DNA of 64,000 nucleotides from Tachypleus tridentatus. Lineage: Eukaryota; Arthropoda; Merostomata; Xiphosura; Limulidae. The position numbers and the translations under genes were made by a program. The notes beneath the pieces are model-generated. The model had not been told where the DNA came from and did not search any database. It saw only the letters and a list, made by a program, of their open reading frames with translations. Every line of letters begins with the position of its first letter. Positions within the stretch are counted from its first letter, which is position 1. The stretch covers positions 54,676,107 to 54,740,106 of the forward strand of contig NC_134829.1 of the NCBI RefSeq assembly GCF_004210375.1. The letters are read 5' to 3'. Positions 22,985 through 32,901 of the stretch are shown in pieces.

Positions 22985-23310
22985 TAAATATGTTGAAGAT
23001 TTTTTTTATATCGTAGCTATGAACCAAAAAAGTTGATCAATAATACCAAAGGTCAGTCATGGCGTCTATTAATATTTTTATATTGTAACTACAGAACACA
23101 AAGAGTGTTATTAAATAACACCAGAGGACAGTCATGTCATCTGACTTTTAAGTCTGTTGAATATTTTTATATTTGAGCTACAAAACACGGAAAATGTTAT
23201 TAAATAACACCGGAGATCAGTCATGTAATCATAGTTTTAAATTTGTTGAATGATTTATATACATTGTAGCTGCAAAAAACAAACAGTGTTATTAAATAAC
23301 ACCAGGAGAA
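22985..23310. repeat. degenerate 80-90-bp repeat, 4 copies
   Basis: Recurring blocks: gtgttattaaataacacca, then gtcatg and tttttatattgtagcta. Each unit holds ttattaaataa, a perfect short palindrome extended to gtgttatt/aataacac. Confidence 0.75.
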
Positions 23311-23349
23311 CCATCACGTTACCACATACGCAAATGTCAGTGGTGCATA

Positions 23350-23580
23350 AACGTGAAAGGACGGTCGTGGCCTCGTGATTAGCGTGCTCAGGAAGTAATG
23401 CCAAAAGTCCATAATACTCCACACTTTGGGGCCGTATGTGTACTGTTGGGCTCAGAATCGAATCCAACTACTAATAAACCAACAGTAGCTCAAGAGATGG
23501 CGGTGAGAACTGTTGACAAGCTGCTTGTCACTAATAAATTATTTTAATACTCGAGACGATTACGTGTAAATAAGTCTTTG
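23350..23580 (+). mobile_element. old SINE-like element, tRNA head plus A-like core
   Basis: ggtcgtggcctcgtgattag resembles a tRNA D arm. Later, acagtagctcaagagatggc and gtgagaactgttgacaagct match A-like core phrases. Heavily decayed. Confidence 0.45.
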
Positions 23581-23618
23581 TTCTAAATACTCAAATAAAC
23601 GACGTAATAGAGACAGCG

Positions 23619-23742
23619 TACCCCGCTGGTATAGCGGTAAGTCTACGGATTTACAACGCTAAAATCAGGGATTAGATTCCACTCGGTGGACTCAGCAGAT
23701 AACCCGATGTGGCTTTGCTTCTAGAAAACACACACACACACG
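23619..23742 (+). mobile_element. SINE family C, full-length
   Basis: Head accccgctggtatagcggta, loop atttacaac (TAC anticodon equivalent), tail cccgatgtggctttgcttct followed by CA repeats. Confidence 0.92.
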
Positions 23743-24013
23743 TGTGATAGGTTAAAGAGTTTCAAACTGTAAAGTTAGGGCTGGTTTTTGAAATTTTACT
23801 TTTATTATTAGTTTCTTTGTAATATCGAACTTCTAGACTTTATTGGCATTACTATAATTACTTATAGTCCTGTGAACAGTGTTCGTGAGTACTATAACAA
23901 AATTTTCTATAAACGATCAAAATGATCTCAAAGTCTTGAAGGAAAGTTGCTTTACAATTCAAACTTGCTTTGAAATGACCAGTCGATCATATAATAAAGT
24001 ATATAAGAATGAT

Positions 24014-24247
24014 TTGGTTTTGGTTTATTTTAAATTTTCGCGCAATGCGACACGAGGGCGATCTGCGCTAACCGTCCCTAATTTAGCAGTGTAAGATTAG
24101 AGGGAAGGAAGACCCGCCAACTCTTGGGCTACTCTTTACCAACAAATAGTGGGATTGACCGTAAAATAATAACGCTCCCACGGCTGATAGGACGAGCATG
24201 TGTGGTGCGACAGAGATTTGAACCTGCGATCCTCAGATTACGAGTCT
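24014..24247 (-). mobile_element. SINE family A, internally deleted
   Basis: Reverse A. About 25 bp lost between agggaagga and cgccaactcttgggctac. The head ends at ttacgagtc without the acceptor-stem part. Confidence 0.88.
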
Positions 24248-24985
24248 AGTTTTAAGAATGTTCATATTCAACCAGAAATTTTCGTTTGAACATCTAATAT
24301 TCGAATACTTCAAAACACAACGTTACTCTCTTATTACAAATTAGTAGATGTATCTTCTATAATAAAGTGGTTTACATTCTATTGGACAATAACTTTATCC
24401 ACTTTCCTTGACAAAAACTGAAAATAGCATTACCATATTGTCAGTGTAAGTGTTAGATATCAGAGCAACCTCATTGCAAATTGTTACTTTTGGAATCCAA
24501 GTCATGAAAAACCGATCTTTCTAGGCGTCGTTGGTTGGTAGAAATAAATTACTTGTTTCTGCTATTCAGAATCTTTTTCAGATTTGAAATCCATAAAGTA
24601 TATGATGAAACAAACATTGTAGGTGATCAAAGGTGACCAACAGCCACAAACACCACAGTTTCCTTTTTTTCTACGTCTATGTTCTTGGCATTTTACACAT
24701 TTTACGTTTTTTGGATTGTATTATTGGATTAAGGTTACGTAGTCTAATGTCTCCAATTAGTGTTTCTACTCTGACGTTTTTTCCCTAAATTTGGGAAAAT
24801 TTGCGACCAGGTATTTTAAACATAAAATGCTATACATTAGCTGCAATTGACACCAATCGAGAAAACACGTGCCTAGAAAGAACGTTCGCTGGGTCTGAAG
24901 AAAAAACACAACAGGCTTAGAAAGATCTTTCACTGGTTCTGGAAAGGAAGAAATGTCAGTTCTGCTTAAAAAAACAATAGTGTTA
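24248..24985. other. single-copy DNA, no gene seen
   Basis: Nothing recognised. Confidence 0.4.
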
Positions 24986-26358
24986 TGTCAGTATGTAAAA
25001 ACTCCATGTGATTAAACAAAAACGTCAGTATGTAAAACCTCCATGTGATTAAACATAAACGTCAGTATGTAGAAACACCATCTGATTAAACACAAACGTC
25101 AGTATGTAGATACACCATCTGATTAAACATAAACGTCAGTGTGTAGAAACACCATGTGATTAAACCTAAACGTCAGTACGTAGAAACTTCATGTGATTAA
25201 ACATAAACGTCAGTGTGTAGAAACACCATGTGATTAAACATAAACGTCAGTATATAGAAACTCCATGTGATTAAACATAAAAATCAGTATATATAAACTC
25301 CAAGTGATTAAACATAAACATCAGTATGTAGAAACTCCATCTGATTAAACATAAACATCAGTATGTAGAAACTCCATGTGATTAAACATAAATGTCAGTA
25401 TGTAGAAACTCCATGTGATTAACCATAAACGTCAGTATATATAAACTCCAAGTGATTAAACATAAACATCAGTATGTAGAAACTCCATCTGATTAAACAT
25501 AAATGTCAGTATGTAGAAACTCCATGTGATTAAATATAAACGTCAGTATGTAGAAACTCCATGTGATTAAACATAAACGTCAGTGTGTAGAAACACCATG
25601 TGATTAAACATAAATGTCAGTATATATAAACTCCAAGTGATTAAACATAAATGTCAGTATGTAGAAACTCCATCTGATTAAACATAAATGTCAGTATGTA
25701 GAAACTCCATGTGATTAAACATAAACGTCAGTATGTAGAAACTCCATGTGATTAAACATAAACGTCAGTGTGTAGAAACACCATGTGATTAAACCTAAAC
25801 GTCAGTACGTAGAAACTTCATGTGATTAAACATTAACGTCAGTGTGTAGAAACACCATGTGATTAAACCTAAACGTCAGTACGTAGAAACTTCATGTGAT
25901 TAAACATAAACGTCAGTGTGTAGAAACACCATGTGATTAAACATAAATGTCAGTATGTAGAAATTCCATGTGATTAAACATAAACGTCAGTATATATAAA
26001 CTCCAAGTGATTAAACATAAACATCAGTATGTAGAAACTCCATCTGATTAAACATAAATGTCAGTGTGTAGAAACTCCATGTGATTAAACATAAACGTCA
26101 GTATGTAGAAACTCCATGTGATTAAACATAAACGTCAGTATGTAGAAACACCATGTGATTAAACATAAACATCAGTATGTAGAAACACCATGTGATTAAA
26201 CATAAACATCAGTATGTAGAAACTCCATCTGATTAAACATAAACGTCAGTGTGTAGAAACTCCATGTGATTAAACATAAACGTCAGTATGTAGAAACACC
26301 ATGTGATTAAACATAAACGTTAGTATGTAGAAACTCCATGTGATTAAACATAAACATC
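24986..26358. repeat. 1.37-kb array of a 37-bp unit, about 37 copies
   Basis: Unit: aaacataaacgtcagtatgt, then agaaactccatgtgatt. Variants recur in blocks: a tatataaactccaagtg form near 25288, 25438, 25622 and 25992, and an acctaaacgtcagtacgtag form with ttcatgtg near 25166, 25795 and 25868. Neighbouring units recur together, so the array has higher-order structure. Confidence 0.96.
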
Positions 26359-26669
26359 TGGAATGAAATTTGAAACTGAAAATACGGTGAATTTGATAGT
26401 TGTGTATACACGACGAAAATTCACCAAAAACTCTATACGTTATGTCTGTAATATTTAAAATCGTTAGGCTTACAGAATGTTCAGTTTCGAATTATAGATT
26501 TTCCATTATTTCAGCTTGAAAGCCGATTAGTCTGATTTGTTCGTAAAGATTCTCAGTAAAAAGTTGTTGTTTTTTTATTGTAGTACAAATCGTTGCAATT
26601 GTTTCTCTCCTGGAGGTTGGATCTTTCGGAATCTGTTTAGTAACAGCTAAGTAGTACAATATTCTTTAG
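26359..26669. other. single-copy stretch
   Basis: Nothing recognised. Confidence 0.4.
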
Positions 26670-26944
26670 ATCCGGTATGGCCAGGTGGTTATTACGGCAC
26701 TCGACTCGTAATCCAAGGGTTCGAGTCCCCGTCACACCAAACATGCTCGCCCTTTCAGCCGTGGGGGCGTTATAATGTTACGGTCAATCCCAGTATTTGT
26801 TGGTAAAAGAGTAGCCCAAGGGATGGCGGTGGGTGGTGATGACTAGCTGCCTTCCCTCTAGTCTTACTCTGTTAAATTAGGGACGGCTAACGCAGATAGC
26901 TCTCCTGCAGGTTTGCGCGAAATTTGAAAACAAACAAACAAACA
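26670..26944 (+). mobile_element. SINE family A, full-length
   Basis: Starts tccggtatggccaggtgg, complete core (gccctttcagccgtggggg), tail ggtttgcgcgaaatttg plus AAAC repeats. No clear target-site duplication. Confidence 0.93.
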
Positions 26945-26973
26945 ATCTTTAATCACAATTACGAACGTTTTCC

Positions 26974-27123
26974 TTCATCAGTTTGTTTAAGCTTACTGGT
27001 CTTCGCGACTTACATCAGTTTGTTTATGCTTACTGGTCTTCGCGACTTACATCAGTTTGTTTAAGCTTACTGGTCTTCGCGACTTACATCAGTTTGTTTA
27101 AGCTTACTGATCTTCGCGACTTA
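26974..27123. repeat. 37-bp tandem repeat, 4 copies
   Basis: Unit: acatcagtttgtttaagctt, then actggtcttcgcgactt. Near-identical. Unrelated in sequence to the 37-bp array at 25 kb. Confidence 0.93.
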
Positions 27124-27475
27124 CACTGTTAAGATTTTATGTCCTCGTTATTCAAGATGTATGATTTTATTTATTCGTAAGTTTCGTCGAATGATTTTAT
27201 TTCTTATTAGTTACGTTATAGTATTCTATTTCTTCGTGAATTACGTTGTATCAGTTTTATTTTTTCTTGAGGTGCATTGTAAGATTTTATTTCTTGACCG
27301 TAAAATGTTGAGCTGCTAACATAAGTCATTACTGTATCAAACTTTTCATCAGTGTATATTATCTCTCTAACTTTCTCACTTCCATGTTTTCACAGAACCA
27401 ACCAGCTCACTGTTTAGACTTATTTTTAGACACACACTAAAGCACGTGTGATATTCTATGATTACTTATAACTCG
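27124..27475. other. loose T-rich repetitive stretch
   Basis: Irregular phrases like gattttatttcttcgt recur four or five times between 27130 and 27300, perhaps a decayed array. No gene. Confidence 0.45.
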
Positions 27476-27488
27476 TTTTTCACTTTTT

Positions 27489-27760
27489 TTTTTCTAAATT
27501 TCGGGCAAAGCTACACACGAGAGATATCTGTGCTAGCCGCCCCTAATTTAACAGTGTAAAACTAGAGAGAAGGCAGCTAGTCATCCCCACCCATTGCCAA
27601 CTCTTGGGCTACTCTTTTACCAACGAATAGTGGGATTGACCGTAACTTATAACGCCCCCACGGCTGAAAGAGCGAGCATGTTTGGTGCGGCGGGGATGCG
27701 AACTCGAGACCCTCAGATTACGAGTCGCACGCCTTAACCCACCTGGTGGCCATGCCGGGC
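27489..27760 (-). mobile_element. SINE family A with 13-bp target-site duplication
   Basis: Reverse A from the aatttcgggcaaagctacac tail to catgccgggc. tttttcacttttt occurs at 27476-27488 and 27768-27780. A less exact match extends this toward the element end, so the duplication may be about 20 bp with two changes. Confidence 0.92.
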
Positions 27761-27780
27761 AAAGTCATTTTTCACTTTTT

Positions 27781-28050
27781 CTCTTTTTATATAAACGTAT
27801 TTTTTTTAATTGAATTTTATTAATTGAAAATTTTTTAAAGATGGTTACATTTCAAGTGAAATGATTGTTCATGGATTTACGTCCAAGCTTTCAAGATTAA
27901 TGTGTAATATTTATGATTTTCAACTCAATTAAAAGATTATTGATTCTGTTACGTATTTAACTCGCAGCACATTTACGTAACATATTTCTGAAGTTTAGAA
28001 CAAAGGTTACACATTATGTGTCACACATGATCCTAGGGCAGTAAAACCAG
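27781..28050. other. single-copy AT-rich stretch
   Basis: Nothing recognised. Confidence 0.4.
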
Positions 28051-28058
28051 TTGAACGG

Positions 28059-28187
28059 TTGTTTGTTGTTTTGAATTAAGTACAAAGCTACACAATGGGC
28101 TATCTGTGCTCTGCCCAACACGGGCATCGAAACCCGGATTTTAGCGTTGTAAGTCCGCAGATATACCGCTGAGCCACTGGGGGCTAC
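28059..28187 (-). mobile_element. SINE family B, full-length, probable target-site duplication
   Basis: Reverse B, good reference copy: ttgaattaagtacaaagcta, ctatctgtgctctgcccaac, atcgaaacccggattttagc, ccgctgagccactgggggc. Flanked by agttgaacgg (28049-28058) and aactgaacgg (28188-28197), an 8/10 match. Confidence 0.92.
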
Positions 28188-28598
28188 AACTGAACGGATC
28201 AAGTTCAATTTCGGGCTATTTATAATTTCAAATACTTAGATAACTGATATTTAGAATTAACTGAGCCACTGGGGGCCACAATTGAACGGATCAAGAAATT
28301 TCAAAATATGAAAAACGCGTTGAACACAAGTCCATTTATTAATGCTATTTTCTCATTTGATTAGTAAATACAAATATATATATATATTATCAGGCCTATT
28401 TTTACAAGAGTTTCCATGGTATCTATAGAATGGTGTTGGTTTAACTTACCATAATTAATTTTTGACTAATGTTACCATTATGTTACGTTTCCTCTCATTC
28501 AAATAGTTTAAATACATAAAATATAGCTAAAAACCAGAATTTCACAAATATTCATTTATAATTTCAAATACTTAGATAACTGATATTTAGAATTAACT
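28169..28598. repeat. local duplications next to the SINE B copy
   Basis: The SINE end plus flank starting at 28169 (ctgagccactggggg) is repeated at 28261, a period of 92 bp. A 45-bp block starting atttataatttcaaatac occurs at 28218-28262 and, identically, at 28554-28598. Confidence 0.85.
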
Positions 28599-28794
28599 TT
28601 CAAGGAATCCGATTTTTGTTTCTGTATGTGATAAGAACTAAGTAATTCTATGCACTTAAGCCTAAACGTAAAAGTAAAATATACAGTAACTTGAACAGTT
28701 TATATTTTTTTTGTAAAACCACTGAATAAAGAATGTTTTTAGCAGTTCGAAACAAAGGTTTTGAATAGTCACAGAGCTCGGTAAGTTTATTAAC

Positions 28795-29054
28795 CGAATT
28801 ACTCGCAAAGTTACTCGAGGACTATCTGCGCTAGTCGTCCCTAATTTGAAAGTGATGCATCAGACGGAAGGCAGATGACCAACAACACTCCCCGACAATT
28901 CCTGGGCTATTCTTTCACCAACAAATAGTGGGACTGACTGTCACATTATAGAGCCTCTACGGCTGATAGGGCGAGCATGTTCGGTAACAAGAACACGGGT
29001 CTGCAATCTGCTGATTGTGAGTAGAACGCCTTAAGCATCAGGCCATGCGAGGCC
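28795..29054 (-). mobile_element. diverged SINE family A
   Basis: Reverse A with ctatctgcgctagtcgtccc, caacaaatagtgggactgac and ggcatgcgagg-type head. Many substitutions. Confidence 0.85.
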
Positions 29055-29055
29055 T

Positions 29056-29184
29056 ATAGCCAGTGGCACAGCAGAATGTCTGCGGACTTATAAGGCTAGA
29101 ATCCGGGTTTCGATACCTGCGGCGAGCAGAGCAAGGATACTTCATTGCGTAGCATCGTGCTTAATTGCAAATAAACAAAATTTT
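29056..29184 (+). mobile_element. SINE family B
   Basis: Head agccagtggcacagcagaat, B box gggtttcgatacc, tail agcatcgtgcttaattgc. It sits directly between two A copies, forming an A-B-A cluster with almost no spacers. Confidence 0.88.
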
Positions 29185-29435
29185 GGCCCGGCATAGCCAG
29201 GTGGTTAAGACGCTCGACTCGTTATGCGAGGGTCGCGGGTTCAAATCCCCGTCACGCCAAACATGCTCGCCCTTTCAGCCGTAGGAGCGTTACCCCACTA
29301 TTCGTTGACAAAAGAGTAGCCCAAGAGTTGGTGGTGGGTGGTGATGACTAGCTGCCTTCCTTCTAGTCTTACACTGCAAAAGTAGGGACGGCTAGCGCAG
29401 ATAGCCCTCGTGTAGCTCTGCGCGAAATACAAAAA
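29185..29435 (+). mobile_element. SINE family A, nearly full-length
   Basis: Starts ggcccggcatagccaggtgg. About 20 bp lost in the core before ccccactattcgttg. Tail agctctgcgcgaaatac. Confidence 0.92.
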
Positions 29436-29756
29436 GAATCCAAGCTAACTAAAACCTCAATAAGTGGTTTACTATTATCAAAGCTAAGGCAGAAATCTTA
29501 CGATTCACAAAATACCCAGAACATTTAGTATTATTTAATTTTCGAGAAAAAAAAAAAAACATTAAATGTTATAAGTTTTAACGATAGCATACTCACGAAT
29601 CCAGTGAACAATTAAACGGCCGATATAGTTAACCCTATATTGATCCAACATTATAAAGTGATATTCTGCGAGGAAATATTTCCTGTTGAGTAAGATTACT
29701 GGTGAAACATATCAGTATACCACAAAAATATATCTGGATATATTTATTGTTTTTTT
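29436..29756. other. single-copy AT-rich stretch
   Basis: Contains an A run near 29550. Nothing else recognised. Confidence 0.4.
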
Positions 29757-30016
29757 TATTGCTCACAGGTTAATCACAACAAGGCTTAGCAGGATTGCTA
29801 TAAGACTTACAAAGTAGGGTTAGCTATATGTGATGACGAGAAAACCCACTTGTAGAGAAAAACGAATATTAAAAAATGGCTGGTATGGGTAGAGAAAACA
29901 CTAGTAGAGGAGCGAACAACGTTTAGACCTTCTTCGGTCATGGGCAAGTTCACAAAAAAAGAAAGAGGTAATTGACCGATAACTGACCACATGTTTGAGG
30001 GCGGTTGTGTAATTTA

Positions 30017-30715
30017 AAAAATCACGAAACCATATACTGCTGCATACCATATATTACCGACATCAGCAGAAAAATAACCAACATTTGGCAAAAACTAGTA
30101 ACAAAATATGGCATTCCAGTTAATACCAAATTTGTTCAAAAACCAGGTACAAAACTGAGGTCTATACTATGTAAAAACTACACTGACAAACACCACACAA
30201 CATTATTTATAAAATACAACGTGATAACTGCCACGACTTCTATATTGGAGAAACAAGTAGAAAAATGGAAACCACATTCAAAGAACATAAAAAGTCACCT
30301 TCACACATTTTCGAACACTGCAAGTCAAATAAACACAACATAACCATAGAAAACACTCAAATACTAAATAAAGAAACAAACATAAACAAACGCAAAATTA
30401 AAGAAGCCCCACTTATACAGGGTGTTCAGAAAGTCACTGAGCAGTTTTGTAATCATATTTTATTCAGTCTATTTCAAGCCAGCAACTGATAGCAGTGTTT
30501 AGAAACAAAATAAGAAGGATCCAGGCCTGTATTGATACCAACGGGGGTCACTTTCAACATTGTTTATAATTGTCATTCATATTTACCTCCTGTATTCTAT
30601 ACTGAAACATGTCTGTTGATAAATATATAAGTGTACAGTGACTTTCCGAACACCCTGTGCAATAACTCAAGCCGAAAATAAACCAATACAAAGGAACACC
30701 TTTACACTTATATTA
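30017..30715 (+). pseudogene. Penelope-like element ORF, C-terminal remnant with GIY-YIG domain
   Basis: First segment (about 30035-30200): YIPYITDISRKITNIWQKL and PVNTKFVQKPGTKLRSILC, typical of the linker before the nuclease in Penelope-like proteins. A frameshift near 30200-30215 is followed by CHDFYIGETSRKMETTFKEH, the core of the GIY-YIG domain; where related elements usually have Arg before the FKEH, this copy has Thr. SPSHIFEHCKSNKHN follows. After the inserted 240-bp element, the last residues LKPKINQYKGTPLHLY and a stop at 30713 complete the C-terminus. Broken by a frameshift and an insertion, so not functional. Family comparison is from memory. Confidence 0.82.
30418..30657 (+). mobile_element. 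240-bp mariner-type element inserted in the Penelope-like element
   Basis: Terminal inverted repeats of about 22 bp: cagggtgttcagaaagtcac at the left and gtgactttccgaacaccctg at the right. TA precedes the left end (30416-30417); the right flank reads TG, so one target base seems mutated. Inside, codons 30501-30569 read like the last 22 residues of a Tc1/mariner-type transposase (RIQACIDTNGGHFQHCL and stop), so this is an internally deleted derivative of a full transposon. Confidence 0.85.
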
Positions 30716-30982
30716 ATAAATATAATCCAACATCTAAGCATGCCCTCTACATTCATACACTCAATTACACAACCGCATTCAAACATGTGGTCAGCTATCG
30801 GTCAGTTACCTCTTTCTTTCTTTGTGAACCTGACAATGACCAAAAAAGGTCGAAACGTTGTTCGCTCCTCTATATAAATATTTCTCTATCCATACCAGCC
30901 GTTTTTACATATATATGGACCCGTTCTCAGACCACCAGTACTGATGGCCAGAGACGTGAACAGCGTAAATTATTTTTTACGA

Positions 30983-31103
30983 GTCCCCTGCTGGGATAGC
31001 GGTAAGTCTACAATTTTAAAACGCTAAAATCAGGGGTTCGACTCCCCTCGGTGGATACAGCAGATAGCATGATGTGACTTTGCTATAAAAAAGCATACAC
31101 ACA
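30983..31103 (+). mobile_element. SINE family C, full-length
   Basis: Head gtcccctgctgggatagcgg, B box ggggttcgactcccctcgg, tail gatgtgactttgctataaaa then CA-rich repeats. Confidence 0.92.
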
Positions 31104-31281
31104 CAGACACATACACATTTTTAACTATTTCAAGAGTGCCGCAAGATTTTGAAATACGACCACCAGATGGACCTCAGAGGCAAGGGGTAAAAAATGGTTT
31201 TCATAATTTTGGTCTTTTTGTTAGATAACAAGCGTGTTGCGATCCTCTAACCCAACACCACAAAACAGCCCTTCTTTAGTT

Positions 31282-31523
31282 GTGTTTGTTTGTTTTTGAA
31301 TTTCACTCAAAGCAACAAGAAGGCTTTGGCGCTAGCCTCCCTAATTTTACAGTGTAAGACTAGAGGGAAGGCAGCTAGTCATCACCACCCACCGCTTACT
31401 CTTGGGATACTCTTTTGTAAACGAATGATGGAATTGGCCGTCACGTTATGACGCTCGCGTGGCTGAAAGGGCGAGCATATTTGGTGTTAAGGGAATTCGA
31501 ACCTGCGACCCTGGGAAAGGAGT
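31282..31523 (-). mobile_element. SINE family A
   Basis: Reverse A; ends inside the anticodon region (ctgggaaaggagt), so the 5' part is missing or replaced. Confidence 0.88.
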
Positions 31524-31587
31524 ACCGATAGGAGAAAACAAAAGAAGGATAAAAATATCATTCTAAGTATCCAATGTTATGATAATA

Positions 31588-32275
31588 TGAAAAATAAAAC
31601 ATAACTTTTAAACAGTGAACAATAAAAAACAATTATTACCCTGTTAACAATAAAATGTAACTCTTAAACAGTGAACAATAAAAAGCAATTATTACCCTGT
31701 TAACAATAAAATGTAACTCTTAAACAGTGAACAATAAAAAGCAATTATTACCCTGTTAACAATAAAATGTAACTCTTAAACAGTGAACAATAAGAAACAA
31801 ATTTTACCCTGTTAACAATAAAACATAGCTCTTAAACAGTGAACAATGATAAATAATTCTCACTCTGTTGACAATAAAACATAACTCTTAAACAGTGAAC
31901 AATAAGAAACAATTCTTACCCAGTTAACAATATAACATAACTTTTAAACAGTGAACAATATGTAACAATTCTTACCCAGTTAACAATATAACATAACTTT
32001 TAAACAGTGAACAATATGAAACAATTCTTACCCAGTTAACAATAAAACATAACTCTTAAACAGTGAACAATAAGAAACAATTCTTACATTGTTAACAATA
32101 AAACACAACTCTTAAACAGTGAACAATAAGAAACAATTCTTACCCAGTTAACAACAAAACACAACTCTTAAACAGTGAACAATAAGAAACAATTCTTACC
32201 CAGTTAACAATAAAACATAACTCTTAAACAGTGAACAATAAGAAACAATTCTTATTCAATTAACAACAAAACATA
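31588..32275. repeat. 56-bp tandem repeat, about 12 copies
   Basis: Unit: aataaaacataactcttaaa, cagtgaacaataagaaacaa, then ttcttacccagttaac. The left copies carry a gcaattattaccctg variant and the right copies ttcttacccag, so the array falls into two blocks. Confidence 0.95.
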
Positions 32276-32374
32276 ACTCTAAAATCAAGGGTTCGATTTC
32301 TATCGATGGACTCAGCAAATAGCCCGATGTGGCTTTGCTATAAGAAATAAACACACACATACACACATACACAC
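32276..32374 (+). mobile_element. SINE family C, 5'-truncated, fused to the array
   Basis: Begins at ctaaaatcaagggttcgatt, lacking the first half of the tRNA head, and runs to cccgatgtggctttgctata plus CA repeats. The 56-bp array changes into it with no spacer. Confidence 0.88.
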
Positions 32375-32622
32375 GATTCAGTATTTAGAATCTCAGGTGT
32401 TTTAAATAGATGTTAAAAGTTCCCTTTAAACAAACCCCAAGCACGAAGATAGATGTGTAAAGATGATCAAAGGTTAGAGTTGTTAATTTCAAGCGTACAG
32501 ACAGAACATTCAGTACGTTATATCTGTTTGTTAACAGACGAATATCAATATTTATTAAATGTGTATAAAATGCATTTATCAGTAAGGTGTTTTATGGCGC
32601 ATCTGTAAAGTTCCTTTTTATA
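32375..32622. other. single-copy stretch
   Basis: Nothing recognised. Confidence 0.4.
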
Positions 32623-32901
32623 ACCGGCATGGCCAGGTGGTTAAGACATTCGACCTCTTAATCTGAGGGTCGCGGGTTCAGAACCCCGTCGCATCACACA
32701 TGTTCGCCCTTTCAGGCGGGAGCGTTATAATGTAACGGTCAATCCCACTATTCGTTGGTAAAAGAGTAGCACAAGATTTGGTGGTGGGTGGTGATGACTA
32801 GCTGCCTTCCCTCTAGTCTTACACTGCTAAATTAGGGACAGTTAGCGCAGATAGCTCTTGTGTCGCTTTGCGCAAAATTAAACAAAATAAATAAATAAAC
32901 A
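32623..32901 (+). mobile_element. SINE family A, variant-anticodon subfamily
   Basis: Head accggcatggccaggtgg, but the anticodon region reads attcgacctcttaatctgag, giving a CTT instead of a CGT equivalent. Shared only with the copy at 34472. Rest of the element complete; tail ends in TAAA repeats. Confidence 0.93.

Larger units (their letters stand above)
29757..30900 (+). mobile_element. Penelope-like retroelement fragment with inverted terminal repeats
   Basis: Penelope-like elements encode a reverse transcriptase with a C-terminal GIY-YIG endonuclease and often have terminal repeats (pLTRs) in direct or inverted order. Here about 137 bp at 29878-30014 match 30763-30900 in inverted orientation (ggctggtatgg to gttgtgtaatt). 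Between them lies the C-terminal part of the protein. The left repeat extends further out (29757-29877) than the right. The reverse transcriptase region is absent, so this is a truncated copy. A 240-bp mariner-type element splits the coding remnant. Confidence 0.85.

Noticed and set aside
24986-26358. Regular repeats with short variable parts, considered as a CRISPR array
   Set aside because: No unique spacers: the whole 37-bp period is repeated with minor variants. The window is eukaryotic and has no cas genes.
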